Source of the DNA: Mycobacterium kiyosense
GTDB lineage: Bacteria > Actinomycetota > Actinomycetes > Mycobacteriales > Mycobacteriaceae
Assembly (NCBI GenBank): GCA_021654635.1
Contig: AP025179.1
Coordinates: 5,642,001-5,706,000, forward strand
Length of the DNA: 64,000 bases
Direction of reading: 5' to 3'
Shown here: one piece after another, positions 9,305-16,845 of the stretch
How the letters are laid out: each line of letters starts with the position of its first letter
Numbering within the stretch: the first letter of the stretch is position 1
The notes under the pieces: generated by a model
The model's input: only the letters and a program-made list of their open reading frames with translations
What the model was told of the DNA's origin: nothing
The model's database searches: none
Made by a program: the position numbers and the translations under genes

Positions 9305-10849
9305 GTGGCCATATTCATCAGCTATTCGAGCCAGGACAGAACGTCGCTGGACGCGCTGACGACCGCACTCAAGCGCGCTCAGCAGAAAGTCTGGTTCGAC
9401 CAGGAGCTCGGCGGCGGCGACGCGTGGTGGAACGCCATCCTCGAGCAGATCCGTTCCTGCGACGTGTTCATCGTCGCGCTGTCCAACAACTGGCTGCAGT
9501 CCAAGCCAAGCCAGGCCGAGCTGCGTTACGCGCAGGCCCTGAACCGGCCGATACTGCCGGTCCAGGTGGGCCCGGTCGACAGCGTGCGCGTCAACCCCGT
9601 CTCCGCGCTGCAGATCATCGACTACCAGAACCCGACGGTGGACGCCGGGATCCAGTTGGTCACCGCCATCCACGGGCTGGCCGCCAAGGAGTCGCCGCTG
9701 CCGTCCCCGCTGCCCGACGAGCCGCCGCTGCCGTTCGGCTACATCATGCGCTTGGGCAACACCCTCTCGGAGAAGGAACTCACTCCGCAGCAGCAGCTGC
9801 AGCTGCTGGTCGAGTTGCGGTCGGGCCTCGACGAGGATGGCAGCGACCCCAGTGCCCGCAGCGACATCGCCCAGCTGCTGCGGATGCTGCGGATGCGCCA
9901 TGACGTCACGTACCGCACCCGCACCGAGATCGACAATGTGCTGGCCGAGATCGAGGCCAAGGACGGCTCGCCGGCCGGCCCGAAACCACCGGCACCGGCC
10001 GCCACCGAAGCCGCCGCGCCCACCTCCGCCGCGCCCACACAGCCGGCTATCGCTGCGGCGCGCCCGGCGACCGGTTCGGGCACCGCGTCGGCTGCCGGTC
10101 CGGGTGGCGGATCCAGCAAGCGACTGCTCCTGATCGGCGGCGCCGCCCTGGCCGCCGTGGTGGCCGTGGTGCTGATCGTCGTCTTCGCTACCCAGGGTGG
10201 CGGTCGCAAGCCGGCCGCCAAACCGAGCGCGTCCAGCGCTGCGACGGCTGCCCCGGCGGGGGCTGGTGCTCAGAACGCCGACAAGCTCGATTCGTTTCTG
10301 CTCAGCGCCGCCGAAATCGGCACCATCATGGGCGATCCTGGTATGGCGGTCGCCGGTAAGACCGACGAGCTGCGCCCCAGCCCGGGCACCCTGTCCGCTC
10401 CCGAGTGCTTCGGAGCGTACGAACCATTGCTTCGCGAGTCCTACGAAGGCGCCGACGGCTTCGTCGCGGCGCGGGGTCAGGCGATCCAGACGCCGGGAGA
10501 GGACCCGGCGCACCGGACCTACGAGGCGGTGGTCGCGTTCGGGTCCGCCGAGAAGGCGCATGCGTTCGTGCAGGCGTCCGCGGACAAATGGCGGCCCTGC
10601 GCTGACCGGGCGGTGACCCTGACCACGCAGAAGCGGACCTTCGAGTGGACCTTCGGGCGCCTCGAGGGTGAACCGCGGAACAGAATCTGGATGGAGAAAG
10701 TGGAGACGGGCGGAGCGGGCCGCACCTGCCACCGTCTGTTGAGCGCGCAGACGGACGTGGTGGTCGACGTGCTGGCCTGCGCCGCGGCCGGGACGGAGAG
10801 CCCCGCCGGTAAGGTCGCCGATCAGATCGCGGCCAAGATCGAGCACTAG
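9305..10849 (+). CDS. TIR domain - transmembrane - PknH_C sensor protein
   Basis: A 514-residue predicted membrane receptor. Residues 1-140 are a TIR domain: AIFISYSSQD (box 1), KVWFDQELGGGDAWW, and a Glu in the catalytic position (SQAELRYA, about residue 72) as in TIR NAD-hydrolases. After a Pro/Ala-rich linker, one membrane helix (about 272-298, LLLIGGAALAAVVAVVLIVVF) leads to an exported domain (about 320-514) with four Cys (PECF, RPCA, RTCH, LACA), like the PknH_C sensor of mycobacterial receptor kinases. The TIR thus replaces the kinase. GTG 9305 is chosen for GAGGAGA eight bases upstream and because box 1 starts at residue 3; the longer open frame to 9080 overlaps the RyR gene. Confidence 0.8.
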   Translation: MAIFISYSSQDRTSLDALTTALKRAQQKVWFDQELGGGDAWWNAILEQIRSCDVFIVALSNNWLQSKPSQAELRYAQALNRPILPVQVGPVDSVRVNPVSALQIIDYQNPTVDAGIQLVTAIHGLAAKESPLPSPLPDEPPLPFGYIMRLGNTLSEKELTPQQQLQLLVELRSGLDEDGSDPSARSDIAQLLRMLRMRHDVTYRTRTEIDNVLAEIEAKDGSPAGPKPPAPAATEAAAPTSAAPTQPAIAAARPATGSGTASAAGPGGGSSKRLLLIGGAALAAVVAVVLIVVFATQGGGRKPAAKPSASSAATAAPAGAGAQNADKLDSFLLSAAEIGTIMGDPGMAVAGKTDELRPSPGTLSAPECFGAYEPLLRESYEGADGFVAARGQAIQTPGEDPAHRTYEAVVAFGSAEKAHAFVQASADKWRPCADRAVTLTTQKRTFEWTFGRLEGEPRNRIWMEKVETGGAGRTCHRLLSAQTDVVVDVLACAAAGTESPAGKVADQIAAKIEH

Positions 10850-11089
10850 CCGGGCCGAGAAATGGAGCGGCCCCCGAGCCGTACTCCGGTTGGACAGACC
10901 GAAGACTCGGGGGCCGGGTGGCTGCGGGAAATTCGCCAGCGCGCGTTGATCGCTGACTCTTCCGAGCCATGCAGCTAGCGCGCAGCCACCTCACATGTCC
11001 ATGCAGCTATCAATTTCGCGGACCACCTCCCTTCTTGTGTACGACCGACGCTACCGCGGCTTCCGTCCGCCGACAACAGATTTAACGCC
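10850..11089. other. Structured intergenic region between convergent genes, possible small RNA or micro-ORF
   Basis: About 240 bases between the ends of two convergent genes. It holds a ten-base-pair inverted repeat (10869-10878 with 10906-10915, GGCCCCCGAG). On the minus strand there is a strong purine box GGGAGGTGGTCC (11021-11032) and an 11-codon frame (10991-11026) VVREIDSCMDM, followed at once by a second GAGGTGGCTGCG. TAGCTGCATGG occurs twice on the minus strand, near 11000 and near 10970. The organised layout suggests a transcribed element, but I do not recognise its family. Confidence 0.4.
10869..10915. terminator. Inverted repeat, possible bidirectional terminator after TIR gene
   Basis: GGCCCCCGAG and its exact complement CTCGGGGGCC are separated by 27 bases, starting 20 bases after the TIR gene stop. 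No U-tract follows, which is common in mycobacteria. It may stop transcription or be part of a small RNA. Confidence 0.45.
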
Positions 11090-11965
11090 TCAGCGATCGC
11101 TGACGATTGCGGCGTCGACCAGTTCGGCGAAGCGGTCGGCGAACGCGGCGCGAGGCAGCGGCCGACCGTCGAGGGTGTGCACGCGCGCCGCCAGCGTCAT
11201 GCTGGAGATAAGCCAAATACCTTGGGCGGCAAACAGATCCGGTACGCGCAGGGCGCGATAGTCGCAGTCGTAGCCCTTGGCGCGAGCGACCTCGAAGAGC
11301 GCCTGCTGGGTGGTGCCGCGCAGGATGGGGAACCAGGGCGGCGGGGTGAGCAGGCACGGGTTGCCGTCGTCGCCTTCGGTGGCGATGACGACAGTGGACC
11401 GCGGGCCCTCCAGCACAAAGCCGTCGGTGCTGACGAAGACGACGTCGCCGGCGCCGTGACGGGCTGCGTGGCGTAACACCGCCATGTTGACCGCATAGGA
11501 GAGCGTCTTGGCGCCGGCCAACAGCCAGGGCATGGCGTCGATCCCCTTGGCCGGCAGCCCTCGGTCCAATGTGATCGCCGCTACGCCGTCGCGCCGCACC
11601 GCCGCGACCCGGTCCGGGACCGGGCTGACCGCGACGTAGGCGGTCGGCACGGTCGGCGCGCTCTCCCGGCCCCGGCTGTAGATCAGCCGCATCGCGGCTT
11701 CGTCGGCGCTGCTCGAGGTCCACTCGCAGGTCGCCGCGTCGATCGCGCGCCGCCAGGCCGGCAGATCCGGTGCGGGCAGCTCCATGAGTGCGGCGGATTG
11801 GGTCAGCCGCTGCAGGTGCGCCTCGATCAGGCAGGCCCGGCCGTCGCGCACCAGCAGCGTCTCGAACACCCCGTCACCGCGCACCGCGGCCAGATCGTCG
11901 GCGTGCAGCAGCGGTGTCGCGGGATCCAGGACTGCACCGTCAAGCGTGACCACCACTCCAGCCAT
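11090..11965 (-). CDS. pabC: Aminodeoxychorismate lyase (class IV PLP enzyme)
   Basis: A class IV aminotransferase-fold protein of 291 residues, most likely PabC, which releases pyruvate from 4-amino-4-deoxychorismate to give p-aminobenzoate for folate synthesis. The PLP lysine is in AGAKTLSYAVNMAVL (near residue 155), and the family motifs RGDGVFETLLV (near 28-38) and GFVLEGPRSTVVI are present. ATG 11965 is preferred; an upstream in-frame GTG at 11986 would add seven residues. It matches Rv0812. It is divergent from the folate-binding protein gene at 12156, consistent with a shared one-carbon theme. A branched-chain or D-amino-acid aminotransferase is a less likely alternative. Confidence 0.85.
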   Translation of the reverse strand: MAGVVVTLDGAVLDPATPLLHADDLAAVRGDGVFETLLVRDGRACLIEAHLQRLTQSAALMELPAPDLPAWRRAIDAATCEWTSSSADEAAMRLIYSRGRESAPTVPTAYVAVSPVPDRVAAVRRDGVAAITLDRGLPAKGIDAMPWLLAGAKTLSYAVNMAVLRHAARHGAGDVVFVSTDGFVLEGPRSTVVIATEGDDGNPCLLTPPPWFPILRGTTQQALFEVARAKGYDCDYRALRVPDLFAAQGIWLISSMTLAARVHTLDGRPLPRAAFADRFAELVDAAIVSDR

Positions 11966-12069
11966 GGAGTGAGAGCCTAACGACACCCGCCCGCCAGCCG
12001 CCCGCCACCGCCGTCAGCCGCCGCCATCCCGCCGCCCTCCCACGCCGCCCGCGGCCCGCCGCCCTCCCC

Positions 12070-12127
12070 GAACGTTGCGCCAGCGTGACGGTGGGCGCCG
12101 AACGCCACGCTGACGTGACGCTCGGGG
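12070..12127. repeat. Two degenerate copies of an interspersed intergenic repeat
   Basis: The sequence around GAACGTTGCGCCAGCGTGAC and the next GAACGCCACGCTGACGTGAC form two diverged units of about 29 bases. A close relative (GTTGCGCTGGCGTGACGCTC) occurs twice at 38756-38814 in this window. It lies in the divergent gap between pabC and the ygfZ-type gene, whose remainder is C-rich with no other feature seen. Confidence 0.6.
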
Positions 12128-12155
12128 CGGTTGGAGGCAACCGTAGAGTTGACAC

Positions 12156-13250
12156 ATGAATCCAGTTCCCGCTCCGGATCCCGGACCCGACGCCGGCGCG
12201 ATCTGGCATTTCGGCGATCCGCTGGGCGAGCAGCGGGCCGCCGAGACCGCGGCCGTGGTGGTGGATCGTTCGCACCGCGCGGTGCTGACCCTGACCGGCA
12301 AGGACCGGCAACCCTGGCTGCACAACATCTCCACCCAGCACGTCAGCGACCTGCCCGAGGGCGCAAGCACGCAGAACCTGAGCCTGGACGGCCAGGGCCG
12401 GGTCGAGGACCACTGGTTGCAGACCGAGCTGGGCGGCACCACCTACCTGGACACCGAACCGTGGCGGGGCGAGCCGCTGCTGAACTATCTGCGCAAGATG
12501 GTGTTCTGGTCCGAGGTCACCGTCGAGGCCGCCGACCTGGCGGTGCTGTCGCTGATCGGTCCGCAGCTAGCCGACCGGGGCGTGCTCGACGTCCTGGGGC
12601 TCGCAGCGCTGCCCGACGAATGGCGGGCCGTCCCGCTGGCCGGGGGCGGTTTCCTGCGGCGGGTGGCCGGCACGCCCGGCGGCCCACCCGAACTCGACCT
12701 GCTGGTACCCCGTGCAGAAGCGGCAGAGTGGCGGCAGCGTCTGACCGCGGCGGGCGTGCGCCCGGCCGGAGTGTGGGCCTATGAGGCGCACCGGGTGGCG
12801 GCCCTGCGGCCGCGGTTGGGCGTGGACACCGACGAACGCACCATCCCGCATGAAGTGCGCTGGATCGGCGGGCCGGGCGCAGGAGCCGTGCACCTGGACA
12901 AGGGGTGTTACCGCGGCCAGGAGACCGTCGCACGGGTGCATAACCTGGGCAAACCGCCGCGGATGCTGGTGTTGTTGCACCTGGATGGCTCGGCGGACCG
13001 GCCGTCGACCGGCGACGCGGTGCTGGCCGGTGGCCGGTCGGTGGGCCGGCTGGGCACGGTGGTCGAGCACGTCGATCTGGGTCCGGTGGCGCTGGCCCTG
13101 GTGAAGCGGGGCATACCCGGCGACACCGAATTGGCGACCGGCGCCGACGGCGCGGTGGCCGCGGTGATCGACCCCGAATCCCTGCCGCCGGCCGACGAGC
13201 TGGGCGCCGGACGCCTCGCGGTGGAGCGGCTGCGCGGCGGCGGCCGCTGA
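12156..13250 (+). CDS. ygfZ: YgfZ/GcvT-like folate-binding protein
   Basis: A 364-residue tetrahydrofolate-binding protein of the YgfZ/COG0354 family, related to GcvT but without glycine cleavage activity. In E. coli, YgfZ helps make or repair iron-sulfur clusters and modify tRNA. The diagnostic motif KGCYRGQETVAR is at about residues 249-260 and includes the family Cys. The N-terminal region has FGDPLGEQRAAETAAVVVDRSHRAVLTLTGKDR. ATG 12156 is used. It is transcribed away from pabC and matches Rv0811c. Confidence 0.88.
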   Translation: MNPVPAPDPGPDAGAIWHFGDPLGEQRAAETAAVVVDRSHRAVLTLTGKDRQPWLHNISTQHVSDLPEGASTQNLSLDGQGRVEDHWLQTELGGTTYLDTEPWRGEPLLNYLRKMVFWSEVTVEAADLAVLSLIGPQLADRGVLDVLGLAALPDEWRAVPLAGGGFLRRVAGTPGGPPELDLLVPRAEAAEWRQRLTAAGVRPAGVWAYEAHRVAALRPRLGVDTDERTIPHEVRWIGGPGAGAVHLDKGCYRGQETVARVHNLGKPPRMLVLLHLDGSADRPSTGDAVLAGGRSVGRLGTVVEHVDLGPVALALVKRGIPGDTELATGADGAVAAVIDPESLPPADELGAGRLAVERLRGGGR

Positions 13251-13345
13251 TCTCGAGGGCCGTTAAGGCTAGCTGGCAGGGCGCGCCTACGTTAGGCCGC
13301 GCGGCACGGTAAGCTGTCGGCAGGACAATAACGACACTAAGAGAT

Positions 13346-13373
13346 CGGAGCCGCCTACTCGTAGGCCGCTCCG
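13346..13373 (+). promoter_or_regulatory. Hairpin followed by TTATTT in the leader of the DUF3073 gene
   Basis: CGGAG and GCCTAC pair with GTAGGC and CTCCG around a tiny loop, followed directly by TTATTT. It resembles an intrinsic terminator but lies 24 bases before the ATG of the DUF3073 gene. It may end the ygfZ transcript or act as an attenuator. A second small inverted repeat (GGGGGTTCCCCC) overlaps the ribosome binding region. Confidence 0.5.
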
Positions 13374-13396
13374 TTATTTCGCGAGGGGGTTCCCCC

Positions 13397-13570
13397 ATGG
13401 GCCGCGGCCGGGCTAAGGCAAAGCAGACCAAGGTTGCTCGAGAACTGAAATACAGCTCCCCCCAGACCGACTTCCAGCGGCTTCAGCGCGAGCTGTCCGG
13501 GACGAGCACCGACGAATCCGACCCCCTGGGCGGTGACGACTCGTGGGAAGACGACGACTGGCGCCGCTAG
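13397..13570 (+). CDS. DUF3073 small protein
   Basis: A 57-residue actinobacterial DUF3073 protein matching Rv0810c. It has a basic N-terminus (GRGRAKAKQTKVARELKYSS) and an acidic C-terminus (DDSWEDDDWRR). Such a basic/acidic layout suggests nucleic-acid or ribosome contact, but no function is known. ATG 13397 is preceded by a G-rich stretch (GAGGGGG). It stands alone between the ygfZ-type gene and convergent purM. Confidence 0.85.
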   Translation: MGRGRAKAKQTKVARELKYSSPQTDFQRLQRELSGTSTDESDPLGGDDSWEDDDWRR

Positions 13571-13585
13571 CTCGCTGATCCAGAC

Positions 13586-13613
13586 TGTGCCGATGCTCCT
13601 TCGCATCGGCACA
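13586..13613. terminator. Bidirectional terminator between DUF3073 gene and purM
   Basis: A perfect eleven-base-pair stem (TGTGCCGATGC with GCATCGGCACA) with a six-base loop TCCTTC lies in the 63-base gap between convergent stop codons. The loop and stem are typical of strong factor-independent terminators. Confidence 0.8.
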
Positions 13614-13633
13614 ATGCTGTGCGAGTCCTCGCT

Positions 13634-14707
13634 TTAGAATCGCGGGTGCTGCCCGACGAGGGTCGCTCGCGGGCCTTCCTTGCCGCCCTTGCACACGGTG
13701 CCCAGCTCCCAGCAATTGAGGTGCCGCGCCGTCAGGATGGCCTGGGCCCGATCGGTGTCCTCGGGGGCGACGACGGCGATCATGCCGACGCCCATGTTGA
13801 ATGTCTTTTCCATCTCCGCCTGGGTGACGCGGCCACGCTGGGCGATCATCGCGAACACCGGAGCGGGCGTCCAGGTGCCGCGGTCCACCTCGGCGACCAG
13901 CCCGGGCGGGATGACGCGGGACAGGTTCCCGGCCAGCCCGCCGCCGGTGACGTGGCAGAACGTGCGCACCTGGGTTTCGGCCGCCAGCGCCAGGCAGTCC
14001 TTGGCGTAGATGAGCGTGGGCTCGAGTAGTTCCTCGCCCAGCGTGCGGCCGAATTCCTCGACGTAACCGGCCAGGTTCATCCGGTCGATGTCCAGCAACA
14101 CGGTGCGGGCCAGCGAGTAGCCATTGGAATGCAGGCCCGAGGATCCCATCCCGATGATGACGTCGCCGGGTTTGACGCGGTCCGGCCCCAGCACGTCGTC
14201 GGCCTCGACCACGCCGACGCCGGTGGCCGAGATGTCGTAGTGGTCGGGTTCCATCAGGCCGGGGTGCTCGGCGGTCTCCCCGCCCAACAACGCACACCCG
14301 GCACGCACGCAGCCCTCCGCGATGCCGCTGACGATCGCCGCCACCCGCTCTGGGACGGTGCGTCCGACCGCGATGTAGTCCTGCAGGAATAGCGGCTCGG
14401 CCCCGCACACGACGAGGTCGTCCACCACCATGGCGACCAGGTCGAGTCCGATGGTGTCGTGCTTGTCCATCGCCTGTGCGACCGCCAGCTTGGTACCTAC
14501 GCCGTCGGTGGACGCCGCCAGCACCGGTTCGCGATAGTCACCGCGCAGCGCGAACAGACCGGCGAACCCGCCGAGCCCCCCGCGTACCTCCGGCCTGGTG
14601 GCCTTGGTGGCCAGCGGCTTGAACAAGTCGACAGCGCGGTCACCGGCTTCAATGTCCACCCCGGCCGCTGCGTAGGTGACGCCCTGGTTGCGTTCGGGAT
14701 CCGTCAT
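13634..14707 (-). CDS. purM: Phosphoribosylformylglycinamidine cyclo-ligase (AIR synthetase)
   Basis: PurM closes the imidazole ring: FGAM plus ATP gives AIR, step five of purine synthesis. The 357-residue protein has the expected AIRS motifs: VTYAAAGVDIEAGD at the N-terminus, ASTDGVGTKL (ATP site, about 65-75), LLGGETAEHPG and GMGSSGLHSNGYSLAR. The length fits the family. It lies 64 bases downstream of purF on the same strand, as in Rv0808-Rv0809, and the pair is likely one transcript. Transcription ends at the hairpin at 13586-13613. Confidence 0.97.
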   Translation of the reverse strand: MTDPERNQGVTYAAAGVDIEAGDRAVDLFKPLATKATRPEVRGGLGGFAGLFALRGDYREPVLAASTDGVGTKLAVAQAMDKHDTIGLDLVAMVVDDLVVCGAEPLFLQDYIAVGRTVPERVAAIVSGIAEGCVRAGCALLGGETAEHPGLMEPDHYDISATGVGVVEADDVLGPDRVKPGDVIIGMGSSGLHSNGYSLARTVLLDIDRMNLAGYVEEFGRTLGEELLEPTLIYAKDCLALAAETQVRTFCHVTGGGLAGNLSRVIPPGLVAEVDRGTWTPAPVFAMIAQRGRVTQAEMEKTFNMGVGMIAVVAPEDTDRAQAILTARHLNCWELGTVCKGGKEGPRATLVGQHPRF

Positions 14708-14771
14708 CGCGATAAAGGCTACCGTCCGGTGCGCACCGTCGGCAGCAGTTACCGCTTGTTGCGCGCTCGGG

Positions 14772-16307
14772 TCAGCGCCCGACGGGGACTTCCGGTACTT
14801 CGGGACCGGACAGTTCGCCCAGTCCGGCGCCGCGCGCTGCGTTGGCGAGCATCTGCTCGATGACGTTCTTGCCCAACGCGCTGCCGCTGGGCAGCTCGAT
14901 CGGGTAGCTGCCGTCGAAGCAGGCGGTGCACAGTCGCGAGGCGGGTTGCTCGGTGGCGGCGATCAGGCCGCGCAGCGAGATGTAGCCGAGCGTGTCGGCG
15001 TTGATCGCGTGCCGAACCGCCTCCAGCATCTCGCTCTGATCCTCGACCGCGTTGGCGATCAGCTCGGCCGGGGACGGGAAGTCGATGCCGTAGAAGCAGG
15101 GCCATTTCACCGGCGGCGAGGCGATCCGGACGTGCACTTCCACCGCCCCGGCTTCGCGCAGCATGCGTACCAGCGCGCGCTGGGTGTTGCCCCGCACGAT
15201 CGAGTCGTCGACGACGATGAGCCGCTTGCCGCGGATCACCTCTTTGAGCGGGTTCAGCTTGAGCCGGATGCCGAGTTGGCGGATGGTCTGCGACGGCTGG
15301 ATGAAGGTGCGCCCGACGTAGGCGTTCTTCATCAGGCCCTGACCGTAGGGAACGCCGGATTCCTGGGCGTATCCCACCGCGGCCGGGGTACCGGACTCCG
15401 GCACGCCGATCACCAGGTCGGCGTCCACCGGGCACTCGCGGGCCAGCCGACGGCCGATCGCCAGGCGGGCGCCGTGGATGGAGCGTCCGGCGATGACACT
15501 GTCGGGCCGGGCCAGATAGACGTATTCGAAGACGCAGCCCTTGGGCGAGGGGTTGGCGAACCGGGTGGACCGCACCCCGTCGGCGTCGATGGCCAGCAGC
15601 TCGCCCGGCTCGATGTCGCGGACGAAGGAGGCGCCGACGATGTCGAGCGCCGCCGTTTCGGAGGCGACCACCCAGCCGCGGTCCAGCCGCCCCAGCGATA
15701 GCGGACGCACGCCGTGCGGGTCGCGGCAGGCGTAGAGGGTGTTCTCGTCCATGAACGTCAGGCAGAACGCGCCACGCACGGTCGGCAGCAGTTCCAGGGC
15801 GGCCTGTTCCAGGCTGGAGTCGGCCGCTCCGTGGGCGAGCAGCGCACCCAGGATGTCGGAGTCCGTCGTCGCCGGCGCCGGGTACCGTTTGGCCATCAAC
15901 CCCGCGTCGCGGGCCCGCGCGGCAAGTTCGGCCGCGTTGACGAGGTTGCCGTTGTGTCCCAACGCGACACCGGTTCCGGCGGCGGTGTTACGAAAGACCG
16001 GTTGGGCATTCTCCCAGGTGGTGTCGCCGCTGGTGGAGTAGCGGCAGTGCCCGATGGCGACGTGGCCGTCCATGGCGGCCAGCGTCTGCTCGTCGAATAC
16101 CTGACTGACCAGGCCGAGGTCCTTGAAGACCAGGACCTGAGAACCGTCGGCGACCGCAATGCCGGCGGCCTCCTGACCGCGATGCTGCAACGCATACAGT
16201 CCGTAGTAGGTGAGTTTGGCGACATCTTCGCCGGGGGCCCAGACCCCGAATACGCCACACTCTTCACGAGGCGAACTGAAGTCTTGCTCGGGCTGCTGCG
16301 CGGTCAC
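14772..16307 (-). CDS. purF: Amidophosphoribosyltransferase
   Basis: PurF commits PRPP to purine synthesis: PRPP plus glutamine gives phosphoribosylamine. The 511-residue protein has an N-terminal glutaminase domain (Cys in REECGVFGVWAP; LQHRGQEAAGIA) that becomes the N-terminus after propeptide removal, and a C-terminal phosphoribosyltransferase domain with the PRPP loop LIVVDDSIVRGNTQRAL. The C-terminal CTACFDG Cys suggests the iron-sulfur type of PurF. GTG 16307 gives a short propeptide beginning TAQQPEQDF. The open frame extends further upstream to 16424, and a longer start cannot be excluded. Confidence 0.96.
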   Translation of the reverse strand: MTAQQPEQDFSSPREECGVFGVWAPGEDVAKLTYYGLYALQHRGQEAAGIAVADGSQVLVFKDLGLVSQVFDEQTLAAMDGHVAIGHCRYSTSGDTTWENAQPVFRNTAAGTGVALGHNGNLVNAAELAARARDAGLMAKRYPAPATTDSDILGALLAHGAADSSLEQAALELLPTVRGAFCLTFMDENTLYACRDPHGVRPLSLGRLDRGWVVASETAALDIVGASFVRDIEPGELLAIDADGVRSTRFANPSPKGCVFEYVYLARPDSVIAGRSIHGARLAIGRRLARECPVDADLVIGVPESGTPAAVGYAQESGVPYGQGLMKNAYVGRTFIQPSQTIRQLGIRLKLNPLKEVIRGKRLIVVDDSIVRGNTQRALVRMLREAGAVEVHVRIASPPVKWPCFYGIDFPSPAELIANAVEDQSEMLEAVRHAINADTLGYISLRGLIAATEQPASRLCTACFDGSYPIELPSGSALGKNVIEQMLANAARGAGLGELSGPEVPEVPVGR

Positions 16308-16433
16308 GGTTTGGCGACTCCCTAGGGCGCGGTTGGTGACGCCTCGGAGTCTACGGGCCGCATCGCCCGGCCGTGCAATCCAACCCGCGTGTCGGGCCGC
16401 GACGCGCCGTGCGTATGGGCACAAAACCTATGG

Positions 16434-16826
16434 TCAGTACCCCAATTGCAACACTGGTAACCAGTGATCAATGTCACGGGACCGGGAGCCCGAGAGGGCC
16501 AGTGCGCCGGTCGCAACCGCCTCGTCCACGCTCAGCAGCCCCGTTGCCAGCAGTAACCAGGTCCTGGGGTCGGTCTCCACGACGTTGGGGGGCGTGCCCC
16601 GGGTGTGCCGGGGGCCCGAAATACATTGCACGGCGACGAACGGCGGCACCCGTATCTCGACGCTGGCCCCCGGTGCCGAGGTGGCCAGGGTGCGGGCGGT
16701 GAGCCGCACGGCCGCACCGAGCGCGTCCCGGCCCGGCTCCGGGGCCGATTCGTCGCGCAACCAGTCCGCGAGGACCGACACGGCCTGCCGGGTCTTCGCC
16801 GGATCTGTTCTGTTGCGGACAGCCAT
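16434..16826 (-). CDS. SCP2-like sterol carrier family protein (Rv0807 type)
   Basis: A 130-residue cytoplasmic protein with the layout of the bacterial sterol-carrier-related family (Rv0807). It begins AVRNRTDPAKTRQAVSVLADWLRDE and has a core VEIRVPPFVAVQCISGPRHTRGTPPNVVETDPRTWLLLATG. The region around TDPRTWLLLATG is typical of the mycothiol/SCP-like fold. No catalytic residues are apparent and its substrate is unknown. It sits upstream of purF on the same strand with a 126-base gap. It is divergent from the mce-type gene; the two starts are 20 bases apart. Confidence 0.75.
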   Translation of the reverse strand: MAVRNRTDPAKTRQAVSVLADWLRDESAPEPGRDALGAAVRLTARTLATSAPGASVEIRVPPFVAVQCISGPRHTRGTPPNVVETDPRTWLLLATGLLSVDEAVATGALALSGSRSRDIDHWLPVLQLGY

Positions 16827-16830
16827 ACCC

Positions 16831-16836
16831 TAGGGT
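16831..16836 (+). promoter_or_regulatory. -10 element (TAGGGT) of the orphan mce gene
   Basis: TAGGGT fits TANNNT and ends nine bases before ATG 16846, so the transcript would have an almost absent leader. It is part of a ten-base palindrome ACCCTAGGGT (16827-16836) squeezed between two divergent start codons. Confidence 0.5.
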
Positions 16837-16845
16837 CTCAAAGTC

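Noticed and set aside
10326..10994. Minus-strand frame across the end of the TIR gene
   Set aside because: Arg/Pro-rich shadow of the PknH_C part; no SD of its own apart from the intergenic element described.
16827..16836. Palindrome ACCCTAGGGT as a dual -10 box for both strands
   Set aside because: On the minus strand it abuts the ATG with no room for a transcription start; only the plus-strand use is plausible.
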